From Cyanosarcina radialis HA8281-LM2 (lineage in GTDB: Bacteria > Cyanobacteriota > Cyanobacteriia > Cyanobacteriales > CCAP-1448): a stretch of DNA of 64,000 nt. The position numbers and the translations under genes were made by a program. Where the stretch lies: assembly GCA_019359615.1 (NCBI GenBank), contig JAHHHA010000006.1, forward strand, positions 62,001 to 126,000, written 5' to 3'. The first letter of the stretch is position 1, and each line of letters begins with the position of its first letter. Below are positions 27,250 through 35,278 of the stretch, in pieces. The notes under the pieces were generated by a model, which saw only the letters and a program-made list of their open reading frames with translations, ran no database searches and was not told where the DNA came from.

Positions 27250-29318
27250 ATGATGTCAACAATTGCTAGTCAATTTCTCAGTTTGAGTAATTTTCAACGC
27301 GCTTGGGAAAAGGTGGCAGAAAAGCGCGGTTGTGCCGGGGTAGATGGGGAAACTATCGATCGCTTCGCCAGCAATCAAACCCTGAATATTTATCAATTGC
27401 GATCGGCTGTGGAGGAAGGAACTTATCAACCCAGTCCTTGCAAGCAAGTAATTATTCCTAAAAAAGATGGCAGGCAGCGAGAATTGAAAATCCCTACCGT
27501 CCGCGATCGCATCGTGCAGCAAGCTTTATTGAACGCGATCTATCCGGCGATCGAGTCGAAATTTTCCGCCGCCAGTTTTGCTTATCGGCCCAATCTTTCT
27601 TATTTAAATGCTGTGGAAAAAGTCGCCCACTGGCGAGATTTGGGTTACTGTTGGGTTTTGGATGCCGATGTAGTTGAGTTTTTCGATCGCATCGAGCATC
27701 AAAGATTATTAAAAGCCGTTCGCCAATATGTAGAACATCCTGGCATTTTGTGTCTGATTAAATCTTGGGTTTCGGTGGGGGTACTAACCGCTGAGGGATT
27801 AGTTTTACCGCAGAAAGGAATTCCTCAAGGTGGGGTAATTTCGCCCATGCTGGCTAATATTTATCTGGATGAATTCGATCGATTTATCGATGCTTCGGAT
27901 TTAAAATTAGTCCGCTATGCCGATGACTTTTTGATATTAGCTCAGAGTCAAGAGCGAATTCGATCGGCTTATGCAGAAGTTGCCGATCTGCTTGAAAATA
28001 TGGGCTTGATGATGCACTCTCAGAAAACTCAAATTACTAGTTTTCAGCGCGGGTTTCGGTTTTTAGGTCATGGTTTTTTGGATAATGCCATATTTCCCGT
28101 AGATGCTAAAAGTGAGAAGTTGAAACCCGGCCGGGAAAAGAACGAAACTCATCCTAGTAAAAAAAAACTTCCAACCTGGAACCAGAAGCACAAACAGGCC
28201 AGGTGGCGAAGTTAGCAGTAGAAATGGAAGCGATCGCTCCAGAAATTGCTGGCGAACCTTCAGGTATTGAAGGCGATCTGAGTTCCGAACAAAAAAATTC
28301 TTGGCATCGAGAAATGGCAGCGATATATTTAATCGAACAAGGGACGACGGTTTATAAAGATTATCAGCGTTTGATTATTCACGTAGCGGAAAAGCCGAAA
28401 TTAGAAGTGCCGCTGCGAGAAGTCGAGCAAATTCTCGTTTTTGGCAATATTCAATTATCAACTCCAGTAATTAATACTTGTTTGGAGTCAAAAATACCTG
28501 TAATGTTTCTCAGTCAATCGGGGCAATATCACGGTCATTTATGGAGCGAAGAATCGACTAATGTAGAGCGCCAGTTAATTCAAATTGACAGGCGCAAAGA
28601 TGATTATTTTCAATTTAGCGTCTCCAAAGGAGTTGTTTTTGGCAAGCTGGTGAACTCCAGGCAGTTGCTCGTGCGGTTTAATCGCAAGCGCCAACTGATA
28701 GAAGTGGAAAAGGCGATCGAGGGGATCGATCGAGACATTAATTCCCTGGATGTGGTAGATAATTTAGATTCCCTGCGCGGTTATGAGGGAATTGCTGCGG
28801 CTAGATACTTCCCGGCTTTGGGGAAGTTAATTACTAATTCTCGGTTTAGTTTTTCTCAAAGGTTTCGTCAACCTCCTACGGATGAGGTTAATTCTTTATT
28901 GAGCTTTGGGTATACGCTGTTATTTAATAACGTCTTAAGTTTTATTATCGCCGAAGGGCTTTCTCCCTATTGGGGTAATTTTCATTATGGGGAGAAGCAG
29001 AAACCTTATTTGGCTTTCGATTTAATGGAAGAGTTTCGATCGCCGATCGTTGATGGTTTAGTTTTAAAGATTATCAATGGTTCTCTGTTCAAACCGTCAG
29101 ATTTCGATTTGGTGGTTAGTACGGGAGGAGTTTATCTCAACCAATCGGCTAGGCGGGTATTTCTGAAACAGTTTGAAGCTCGAATGAATGAGGAAGTTGC
29201 CCATCCCGATTTACAATCTCCGGTTACATATCGTCAGGCGATTCAATTACAGGTAAGACGATATAAACGCTGTTTGTTATCGACCGTCAAGTACGAACCT
29301 TTCTTAAGACCCGTGTGA
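27250..29318 (+). pseudogene. cas1: RT-Cas1 spacer-acquisition gene split by a frameshift at an A9 run
   Basis: The 5' frame (27250-28215) encodes a reverse transcriptase related to group II intron enzymes: KKDGRQRELKIPTVRDRIVQ, FAYRP, QGGVISPMLANIYLDEFD and the catalytic YADD at about residues 223-226. It ends shortly after a run of nine A at 28159-28167. The overlapping -1 frame continues through TSNLEPEAQTGQVAKLAVEM into Cas1 (28203-29318), with VYKDYQRLIIH, GQYHGHLW, ALGKLITNSRFSF and PVTYRQAIQLQVRRYKRCLL. A fused RT-Cas1 of about 690 residues is expected, as in RNA-spacer-acquiring type III systems. One extra A would restore it; slippage, mutation or sequencing error are possible. Confidence 0.85.
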
Positions 29319-29593
29319 TGTTAATTGTGGTGGTTTACGATATTCCTAATGATAAAAGACGCACGAAATTGGCTAAGTTTTTAGAAGGTTACGGGCAAAG
29401 AATCCAGCTTTCGGTGTTTGAATGTTTTTTAAGTTTGGAGGAAATGCGACAACTCTATCAGCAAGTCAAAAAGCGGGTTAAGGAGTCTGAGGACAACGTG
29501 CGCTTTTATTGGATTTCGGAAGAGGCGGTTTCCAGAGTGTTGACTATTGGCAGCAGCGAACCTCAAGCACCCCCAAAGTATTATGTGGTCTAG
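29318..29593 (+). CDS. cas2: CRISPR-associated endoribonuclease-fold protein Cas2
   Basis: A 91-residue Cas2 with the family start MLIVVVYDIPNDKRRTKLAK (Asp8 in the YDIP strand is the metal-site residue) and LSVFECFLSLEE. The ATG at 29318 shares one base with the cas1 stop; a GTG one codon earlier is possible. Cas2 forms the central dimer of the spacer-integration complex with Cas1. The last codons run directly into leader 3, and pieces of this 3' end are found at the front of leaders 1 and 2. Confidence 0.95.
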   Translation: MLIVVVYDIPNDKRRTKLAKFLEGYGQRIQLSVFECFLSLEEMRQLYQQVKKRVKESEDNVRFYWISEEAVSRVLTIGSSEPQAPPKYYVV

Positions 29594-29811
29594 GTTTGAG
29601 GGTATGAGAGGCTGTGTTTTCGCTCAAAAATCGACACACCTCGCCAAATCGCTGAAACCCTATATTTTTCGTTGAGGTGTGTCGATGCCTTACTGGGTAA
29701 GGGTTTGAGGTAGGTGCTTGGCTTTTTTTTCCACTACATTTATAATGTTTTTCAGAGGTGTGTCGATTTGGCGGCTGAAACCCTTACGGGGTAAAGGCTC
29801 CTCGACGAACT
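29594..29811 (+). promoter_or_regulatory. CRISPR leader 3 with array promoter
   Basis: Third copy of the leader, directly after the cas2 stop (the homology to leaders 1 and 2 starts inside cas2 at about 29575). Promoter TTGGCT at 29718-29723, spacer of 17, TATAAT at 29741-29746. GAGGTGTGTCGA is present twice directly and once inverted. Position beside cas2 suggests this is the ancestral leader. Confidence 0.85.
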
Positions 29812-30069
29812 CCCTACCGATTGGGTTAAATCGGATTAGTTGGAAACGCAATGTAAAATCCACTATTTAACATTTGTTCTTGTTCCCCTACCGATTGGGT
29901 TAAATCGGATTAGTTGGAAACTCGAAAGTCGAACAAGCAAAACCCATCTCCGATCGCAGCCCTACCGATTGGATTAAATCGGATTAGTTGGAAACACGCA
30001 ATTAAAAGCACCGTTGTAATTTGCCGGATCTTTAATCCCTACCGATCGAGTCAAACCGATTATTCGGAC
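29812..30069 (+). CRISPR. CRISPR array 3: 3 repeats plus a degenerate terminal repeat
   Basis: Repeats at 29812-29847, 29886-29921 and 29960-29995 (the third with GGATTAA for GGGTTAA) share the 36-base unit of arrays 1 and 2. A fourth, strongly degenerate copy begins at 30037 (CCCTACCGATCGAGTC). There are three spacers of 38-41 bases. This short array adjoins the acquisition genes. Two rho-independent terminators follow. Confidence 0.97.
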
Positions 30070-30089
30070 AAATAAGAACAACACAGATT

Positions 30090-30119
30090 TCAGGTGGGTA
30101 GCACCACCTGATTTTTTTT
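30090..30119 (+). terminator. Rho-independent terminator after array 3
   Basis: TCAGGTGG at 30090-30097 pairs with CCACCTGA at 30104-30111 around a 6-base loop and is followed by eight T. Arrays 1 and 2 have no equivalent. Confidence 0.88.
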
Positions 30120-30136
30120 GCTTGCTAGCTATCTGG

Positions 30137-30163
30137 AAGCCCCCGTTTCCTAGAGGGGGTTTT
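30137..30163 (+). terminator. Second terminator-like hairpin after array 3
   Basis: CCCCC at 30140-30144 and GGGGG at 30155-30159 form a short stem with flanking A-T pairs, followed by TTTT. It may back up the first terminator and isolate the next gene. Confidence 0.6.
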
Positions 30164-30204
30164 AATAAATTCAGAAGCCAGACAAACAAACAACAGACAA
30201 ATTT

Positions 30205-30777
30205 ATGGGAACAACTCGTCGGGTGCTAGTTTTTGCCGATAGCGACAATACCTTTTTAGCCGCCCAAAGCTTCAACCGCAAGCTAGATTGGCAAAAGGTT
30301 CGAGATTATTTAGCCGATCCTAAAGAAGGTAGAGAACTAGTAGAAATGGTCATTTACGTCGGTCTACCTCCGGCTAAAGAGAAATTTAAAGAGCAGCGAA
30401 AAAGCAAAGAGAACTTCGTTTATTGGGCGAAAAGCAGCGGCTTTTTAGTCGTAGCCAAAGAAGGCAAAAGTAAAGGAGAAGATTACCAAACCGATGTGGA
30501 TGTGGTGATGGCGATGGATGCCATTGAATTAGCCTTAGAAATTCGCCCCGATATTGTCGTCTTAGTCACAGGAGATTCTGACTTTGCCTATCTCGCTGAA
30601 AAACTCAGAAGACGGGGAATGAGAGTTGAAGTCGCCTCCGTCGAACAATCTCTCGGAAACGAACTAAAAAATGCTGCCAATAGCGTCGTCGATCTAGTAG
30701 CAGTATTTGATGAACTTCCCCAACACAATGAAAATCAAAACTATCACCGCATCGGTCACTCAAATGTCTTCGACTGA
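30205..30777 (+). CDS. Soluble NYN-domain putative ribonuclease (LabA-like)
   Basis: A 190-residue single-domain NYN protein. Acidic residues of the metal site are seen in LVFADSDNTFLAAQ near residues 8-21, DYQTDVDVVMAMDAIELAL near 92-110, and LVTGDSDFAYLAEKLRRRG near 118-136. The family includes LabA and other PIN-like RNases. It starts 40 bases after the array 3 terminators and may have its own promoter. A second, membrane-anchored NYN protein lies 8 kb upstream next to array 2, so the island contains two. Confidence 0.85.
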   Translation: MGTTRRVLVFADSDNTFLAAQSFNRKLDWQKVRDYLADPKEGRELVEMVIYVGLPPAKEKFKEQRKSKENFVYWAKSSGFLVVAKEGKSKGEDYQTDVDVVMAMDAIELALEIRPDIVVLVTGDSDFAYLAEKLRRRGMRVEVASVEQSLGNELKNAANSVVDLVAVFDELPQHNENQNYHRIGHSNVFD

Positions 30778-30868
30778 TCCCTGAAGACAACCAAAAACCT
30801 GGTTCAGATCGAGCGTCTACCCTCTGCCTTTTTGAACCTCAATTCATACCAAGTCCGGTTTCCAAAAC

Positions 30869-30931
30869 CCTCTTTCCCTCAATGAGCCTCCGGCTCCCCT
30901 CTCCCAAGGGAGAGGGGTTGGGGGTGAGGGC
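30869..30931. repeat. REP-like palindromic repeat, copy 3
   Basis: Same palindromic unit as 17164-17220, with CCCCTCTCCC/GGGAGAGGGG core and flanking AACCGGATT-like bases shared with copies 1 and 4. It marks the right border of the CRISPR island. Confidence 0.85.
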
Positions 30932-31030
30932 TGAATGGATGGTATGAAAATCGGATTTGATATCACAACTCGATCCGAGTTAATTCCGATCGCTAGATGC
31001 AGTTTATTTGTTTTACAGGAGCAATCGATC

Positions 31031-31402
31031 GTGCAAACAAACAATGGCAAATTGATTAAACATTATCGAGATGATTCCGATCGAATCATCGGTCAACTAG
31101 AGGAAATCGCCAAAGATCGCGAACATCTCTCGACCATAGCCCAAGAACAGAGCGAACAACTAAGAGCTTTGCAATCCTATCTCGTCTCTTGGGATAAAAC
31201 TAAATTCGCTCTCATTCCCACCAATTTGCAACAAATCGAGCAAAAAATCGCGAAGCGGTTATGTTTTCTCACCTTAGCCAGCGTCATCGGTTTCAGCGGC
31301 TTGGGCTGGAGTCTGACCTGGAAATCATCTTGCCCGCTCCGCCCCCAGGCTCGCCAACAAGCTCAATCGATCGAATTAAATTTACCATCTCGATCCCGCT
31401 AA
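31031..31402 (+). CDS. Coiled-coil membrane protein upstream of the Ubl gene
   Basis: A 123-residue protein read from the GTG at 31031, which has AGGAG about ten bases upstream; the frame is open further 5' but that part overlaps a REP repeat. Residues 15-75 are charged and helical with heptad spacing (RIIGQLEEIAKDREHLSTIA, EQSEQLRALQSYLVS). A hydrophobic segment near 80-100 (LCFLTLASVIGFSGLGWSL) should span the membrane, and a short basic tail follows. No family recognised. It lies 44 bases before the ubiquitin-like gene on the same strand and may tether that module to the membrane. Confidence 0.6.
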   Translation: MQTNNGKLIKHYRDDSDRIIGQLEEIAKDREHLSTIAQEQSEQLRALQSYLVSWDKTKFALIPTNLQQIEQKIAKRLCFLTLASVIGFSGLGWSLTWKSSCPLRPQARQQAQSIELNLPSRSR

Positions 31403-31446
31403 AGCGAATTCATCCCGTTAGTTTCTTTAAAAATTGGAGGTCAAAA

Positions 31447-31644
31447 GTGAGAGCAATTGTCAACGGCAAATTAGTCGATTTACCCACAGGTGCGACGGTA
31501 GAAGATTTGCGGGCTAAACTGCCAGAAATCGGTCAAGATGACGTGATGGAAGAAGGCTTTAGCGGCACTAGACCCTTAAAAGATACAGAAGCCCTCAAAG
31601 AAGGCTCGAAAGTTTGGACAGTACCAAAAATAGTTAAAGGTTAA
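31447..31644 (+). CDS. Ubiquitin-like (ThiS/MoaD-like beta-grasp) protein
   Basis: A 65-residue protein from the GTG at 31447, with a strong GGAGGT site five bases upstream; longer frames upstream have no such support. The sequence MRAIVNGKLVDLPTGATVED has the beta-hairpin and helix pattern of ThiS/MoaD-type beta-grasp proteins. It ends VPKIVKG, a single C-terminal Gly exposed without need for processing. The following genes encode an E2-like protein and a JAB-E1 fusion, so it is most likely the modifier that is activated at its C-terminal Gly and conjugated to targets. Confidence 0.7.
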   Translation: MRAIVNGKLVDLPTGATVEDLRAKLPEIGQDDVMEEGFSGTRPLKDTEALKEGSKVWTVPKIVKG

Positions 31645-31671
31645 CCACCAAATGAATCCTTCCGAACGCAG

Positions 31672-31706
31672 ACAATCCAAAATCCAAAATCCAAAATCCA
31701 AAATCG
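31672..31706. repeat. Short tandem heptamer repeat (AATCCAA type), second tract
   Basis: Five head-to-tail copies of CCAAAAT, as at 3078-3118, located directly before the E2-like start codon and leaving no obvious ribosome-binding site. Confidence 0.75.
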
Positions 31707-31707
31707 A

Positions 31708-32193
31708 ATGACAGTCACAATCGATCGCGCTCGACCCGAATTTCTCCCCAGTTCTCGACTGCTAGAAGAACTCAAACTCCTAGAAAAAGTCGCCAAGAAT
31801 ATTATCGTCGGTCGCAAAACTGTTGGGGAGATCCAATACACCGCCGTTTTAGTCAAAGGAATGCCTTTATCTTCCAAGAAGTTTAAGGTTTCTAATTCCG
31901 ACGTGTTATTTCTCTTACCGCCAGACTACCCGCGACTGCCCCCCATCGGCTGCTATCTAAATTATCCCTGGAGTACCGTCGGCGAAGGAGATCATCACTT
32001 TACCCGACAGAGTTACTACGGCGCACCGTTTCTAAGCGATCGCGGCTGGTACTGGTACTGCGTCGGACTAGGGGGAGGATTCAATCAAGACCGCTGGCTC
32101 AATTCTTGGCGACCCGGCAACCAGCCCGAAAAAGGACATAATTTGGCGACTTTGTTCGTCACCGCCCGTCACGCCATCAATAGCGATGACTGA
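31708..32193 (+). CDS. E2-like ubiquitin-conjugating protein (Prok-E2_E type)
   Basis: A 161-residue protein with the E2/UBC-like order of elements: a strand pair, LFLLPPDYPRLPPIGCYL near residues 67-84 (the E2 P-P-P region), then GWYWYCVGLGGGFNQDRW at 113-130 followed by LNSWRP. Cys118 aligns with the E2 active-site Cys before a W-x-P, though this family can be atypical. It should accept the Ubl from the E1 and pass it to a target. It lies 63 bases after the Ubl gene. The JAB-E1 gene follows after a 550-base repeat-filled gap. Confidence 0.75.
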   Translation: MTVTIDRARPEFLPSSRLLEELKLLEKVAKNIIVGRKTVGEIQYTAVLVKGMPLSSKKFKVSNSDVLFLLPPDYPRLPPIGCYLNYPWSTVGEGDHHFTRQSYYGAPFLSDRGWYWYCVGLGGGFNQDRWLNSWRPGNQPEKGHNLATLFVTARHAINSDD

Positions 32194-32292
32194 TACTAAC
32201 TGTACTTAGGCAATAGTCCTCTTTCTGCGGCGATCGACTTCATAGCATTTTGCTAAATCCTGTTACATATGAATTCCCTGTAGGGGCGCAAT

Positions 32293-32548
32293 GCATTCAT
32301 TGGTGTCAAGTTAACGGTCAAAACCTCGATCCGTCAGGGGTTGAAAACCCCTGCCTCAAAGCGAAAGTCCTCTAATGAAGGTTAAGAATTAAATTCGGTA
32401 ATTGTGGGGTGGGCATCCTGCCCGCCCCATTGGGACAGCCCAGAGGGCTATCCCACAAGAATTACCCAATTATTTTTTTAACTTCCATAAGAGGACTGCC
32501 GATCTCTGGGTAATTTAGTTCATTAGTCCATTTCAATGGACTTGATAC
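32293..32548. repeat. Nested-palindrome repeat element, copy 2, with inner insert
   Basis: Starts ATTGGTGTCAAGTTAACGG and keeps the AGTCC(N)GGACT palindromes. The AGTCCTCT/GAGGACT palindrome is split by an inner element at about 32374-32490 bounded by AATGAAGGTTAA and TTAACTTCCATAA. A direct repeat (CATTTTGCT...CCCTGTAGGGGCG) of about 50 bases flanks the whole on both sides (32251-32296 and 32548-32601). Together with simple intergenic sequence it fills the 547 bases between the E2-like and JAB-E1 genes. Confidence 0.8.
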
Positions 32549-32740
32549 CATTTTGCTCGCATACCTGCTACACACCAATTCCCTGTAGGGGCGCAATGCA
32601 TTGCGGAGGGGCTGTGTCCGTCGTCGCACGGCGGACTTTATACGCCCCGTCCCCTACCCAGGATATGTTGCACCTAAAAACAAAATGCGATCGGTTTCTG
32701 CTGACAGTTGAAACTCGTATATTCCCACCTCGAAATAGCT

Positions 32741-34201
32741 ATGCACCAACCAGACAATTCCCCAGAAATTTATTTACAAATTCCGCCTCAAATGTGGCAG
32801 CAATTCTGCCAAGCGATGTCCCAAGCCCGCACCCACAACGAAGAAACCATCGGCTTCTTCTTTTGTCAGCGCCACCAAGTATCGAAACGCCAAATTCGCT
32901 ATCTACCGAGAGCTTGGGTAGTTCCGACTCCCGATTGCTACGAACGTCAATCCGCTAGCGGGTTGGTACTCAAACAGGAATTTCACTTATATTTGCTGAA
33001 CGCCTATCTGCGATCGCCTGGACTCCATGTGGTGCATATTCATACCCACGCCCACCCAACACCTGCCTTATTTTCTGACGTTGACGATCGCTACGAATCC
33101 GAATATGCCAGATTCCTCTCCAGCCACTTCCCCAAAAAGCCTCGGTTAATTTCTGGAGTGTTTGACGCATCGTTCCAACAGTCTCAATGGCGGCTGTGGG
33201 ATCGAAAAGGACTCTCTTACGCCCCCGTTAACTTCTCTCATACTTGGTTCCAAAGTGCAGCTACCAGGGAAGCGATCGCCTCACCAGAATTAATGTTTGC
33301 TCGGCAAAAGATCTTTGGCACCGCCTTTCAAAAACAGTTGGGACAGCTATCGGTAGCCTTAATTGGCTGCGGGGGGATTGGCTCGATTTTCGCCGAACTT
33401 TTGGGGCGCTTAGGGGTAAAAAACTGGGTGTTAATCGACCCCGATCGCCTAGAAACTGTCAACCTCAATCGCCTGCTGGCAGCGACACCGAATATGGTAG
33501 AGCAGCAGTGGTACAAGGTCGAATACGTCAAATACCTGCTCAAACGGATCTATCCCACGGGGTCTAGCGTTACCGCCGTACCAGCGGCGCTCTCGTCGTC
33601 AACCGTACCGGGAGAAATTGCCGCTTGCGATCTGATAGTGGTAGCAACTGACAATCATTACTCTCGCCAAATCGCCCAAGAATTAGCGGTGAAATATATG
33701 CGCCCCCTAATTTGTCTGGGAACTCACATCGATGTCAAAGCCGACGGCCAGCCTCGGATGTACTGTCGCGTCACCGTTCCGCCTCTGGGAGGTGGTTGGT
33801 GTTTGATGTGCGGCAATATCATTAATTTGCAGCGGGCAGCTTTGGAGTCAGCTTCATCCGATCTCCAGCAGATCGCTGGTAGTGCTGGTTATCTCGAAGC
33901 GATCGATGACCCTGCCGTCTTTTGGTTGAATAGCATCTGTGCCAGCACCGCTGTTGGCATCGTCCACGGTCTAGTCAGCGGTTTTCTTCAGCTAGACTCT
34001 GGGATCGATCGAATCTATGATTTTCCAGCTTCTACTTGGCACCAGACCGCTCCAGAGTATTTAGCCACCCCCGATTGTTATTTCTGTTCGTCTCGTTCGT
34101 CTCAAAGAGCCTCGAACGCCCCCGACTGCTTTGGAAACAAGGAGCAAGAAAGCCCGCCTCAATGGTTTTGGGAGGCTCAGGAGAGCGATCGCCTCGCCTA
34201 G
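32741..34201 (+). CDS. JAB isopeptidase - E1 (ThiF-like) fusion protein
   Basis: A 486-residue protein from the ATG at 32741 (MHQPDNSPEIYLQIPPQ); the TTG at 32708 is less likely. Residues 30-150 are a JAB/JAMM metalloprotease with the zinc motif VHIHTHAHPTPALFSDVDD near 97-115. Residues 190-470 are an E1/ThiF adenylation domain: ALIGCGGIGSIF near 207-218, LIDPDRLETVNLNRLL, and a Cys pair CLMCG plus CYFC near the C-terminus that may bind zinc. It could process or remove and also activate the ubiquitin-like protein. Fused JAB-E1 proteins with Prok-E2 and Ubl genes are known from comparative genomics. No CD-NTase is nearby, so it is not a CBASS operon. Confidence 0.85.
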   Translation: MHQPDNSPEIYLQIPPQMWQQFCQAMSQARTHNEETIGFFFCQRHQVSKRQIRYLPRAWVVPTPDCYERQSASGLVLKQEFHLYLLNAYLRSPGLHVVHIHTHAHPTPALFSDVDDRYESEYARFLSSHFPKKPRLISGVFDASFQQSQWRLWDRKGLSYAPVNFSHTWFQSAATREAIASPELMFARQKIFGTAFQKQLGQLSVALIGCGGIGSIFAELLGRLGVKNWVLIDPDRLETVNLNRLLAATPNMVEQQWYKVEYVKYLLKRIYPTGSSVTAVPAALSSSTVPGEIAACDLIVVATDNHYSRQIAQELAVKYMRPLICLGTHIDVKADGQPRMYCRVTVPPLGGGWCLMCGNIINLQRAALESASSDLQQIAGSAGYLEAIDDPAVFWLNSICASTAVGIVHGLVSGFLQLDSGIDRIYDFPASTWHQTAPEYLATPDCYFCSSRSSQRASNAPDCFGNKEQESPPQWFWEAQESDRLA

Positions 34202-34300
34202 GAGCAAAAAACTTATGGTACTCAGATTTGAACGAAATTCGCTCGCACTCTCCCACCTCAGCCCTGAGTCTAGAGATGGCAAGTATGTTGTCGCCCTCAA

Positions 34301-34540
34301 AAGTGATTCCAAATAAGGGCGCATCACGTTCTGCATTCGGCAAATCTTCGCGTAATGCCAAATTTAATCAACGGTGCAGCCCCTAGCTTGAAAACACGAT
34401 CGCAGGGCTTCAATCGCCACATCCAAACCAACTTGGTGGCGAAACTTAAAACAATCAACCACCGTTTTGGCAGGAGCATAAACCCGCACCCGCACCCCTT
34501 CAATTCTCCTGACATGGCTGTGGCGGCAAATGAATAGTTG
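34301..34540 (-). pseudogene. AbiEi-type antitoxin remnant with stop codon
   Basis: On the minus strand the sequence EGVRVRVYAPAKTVVDCFKF and RHQVGLDVAIEALRSCFQAR matches the C-terminal region of AbiEi-like antitoxins of type IV abortive-infection systems. It is followed by an in-frame TAA and then IWHYAKICRMQNVMRPYLES, the usual family end. The N-terminal DNA-binding part and the toxin gene are absent. No functional product is expected. Confidence 0.65.
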
Positions 34541-34593
34541 CAGGCTTTAATCGCTACAATAGCTCCATCCGACTTACCCCAAAACAGAACTTC

Positions 34594-35175
34594 ATGCCCT
34601 CAACCGCACCCCAGGAACTAAATATGCTGGAAAGTGAATATACATTTAGCATATCCCCTTTAGTTCGCCTGACTTTATTTTGCCTGTACGCAGGTTTAAC
34701 TATTCCCTTACCCTTTCTGACTCAAGTTACTGCGGCACCGATTCCAGCTTGGCTGTTGTGGGTGGGAATCGGCTTGGGCGCGATCGCTCTCTATGGTGCG
34801 TTGAGCGAACGAGTTACAGTAGATGCAGAAGCGATCGCCGTTAACTATCCTGGTTGGGTTCCCCAATTTTTCCGCCAGGGCTGGCGCTTGCCTTGGTCTG
34901 AGGTGAAAGACTTAAAAATGAGAACTACGGGGCAAGGCGGTTTAGTTTATTATTTTCTGAGTAAATCGGGCGCAGGTTACTTATTACCAATGCGGATAGT
35001 TGGTTTTAAGAAGCTCTTAGAGTTCGTGCAGACAAGAACAGGAATTGATACCGCAGATATCCGTCCTCTATCGCAACCTTGGATGTACTTAATTTTGCTC
35101 GGATGCAGTTTTCTACTTCTTTTAGTAGATGCTTGGACGGTTTGGACGGCTACCCACCAAGGATTTTTAGCATAA
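34594..35175 (+). CDS. Cyanobacterial membrane protein with PH-like domain
   Basis: A 193-residue protein; the ATG at 34624 (MLESEYTFSISPLVRLT) may be the true start since upstream residues look extra. Hydrophobic segments lie at about residues 27-46, 53-67 and 165-183. The central soluble part (ERVTVDAEAIAVNYPGW, WSEVKDLKMRTTGQGG, YLLPMRIVGFKKLLEFV) has the strand-rich pattern of small bacterial PH domains. It is a conserved cyanobacterial type that I cannot name. It stands alone, with its own upstream region. Confidence 0.65.
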   Translation: MPSTAPQELNMLESEYTFSISPLVRLTLFCLYAGLTIPLPFLTQVTAAPIPAWLLWVGIGLGAIALYGALSERVTVDAEAIAVNYPGWVPQFFRQGWRLPWSEVKDLKMRTTGQGGLVYYFLSKSGAGYLLPMRIVGFKKLLEFVQTRTGIDTADIRPLSQPWMYLILLGCSFLLLLVDAWTVWTATHQGFLA

Positions 35176-35278
35176 AATAAATTCTTGATGTGAGCGATCG
35201 CTCTCTTGTGCTATGAAACCAATACTCCTGATGGGCGATCGCCATTTCTCCAAAAACACCAACAAGCGCGATCGCTCT

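Noticed and set aside
27250-28215. Group II intron maturase or retron RT as identity of the reverse transcriptase
   Set aside because: No intron RNA domains or retron RNA are visible around it, it lacks the maturase X and endonuclease domains, and it runs into Cas1 and Cas2.
31261-31446. Longer version of the ubiquitin-like protein reading upstream to 31261
   Set aside because: The extra part overlaps the preceding gene in another frame and lacks the GGAGGT site that precedes the GTG at 31447.
31447-34201. CBASS type II operon (Cap2/Cap3-like E1-E2 and JAB)
   Set aside because: No CD-NTase or effector gene is present, the JAB and E1 are fused in one protein, and a separate ubiquitin-like gene exists.
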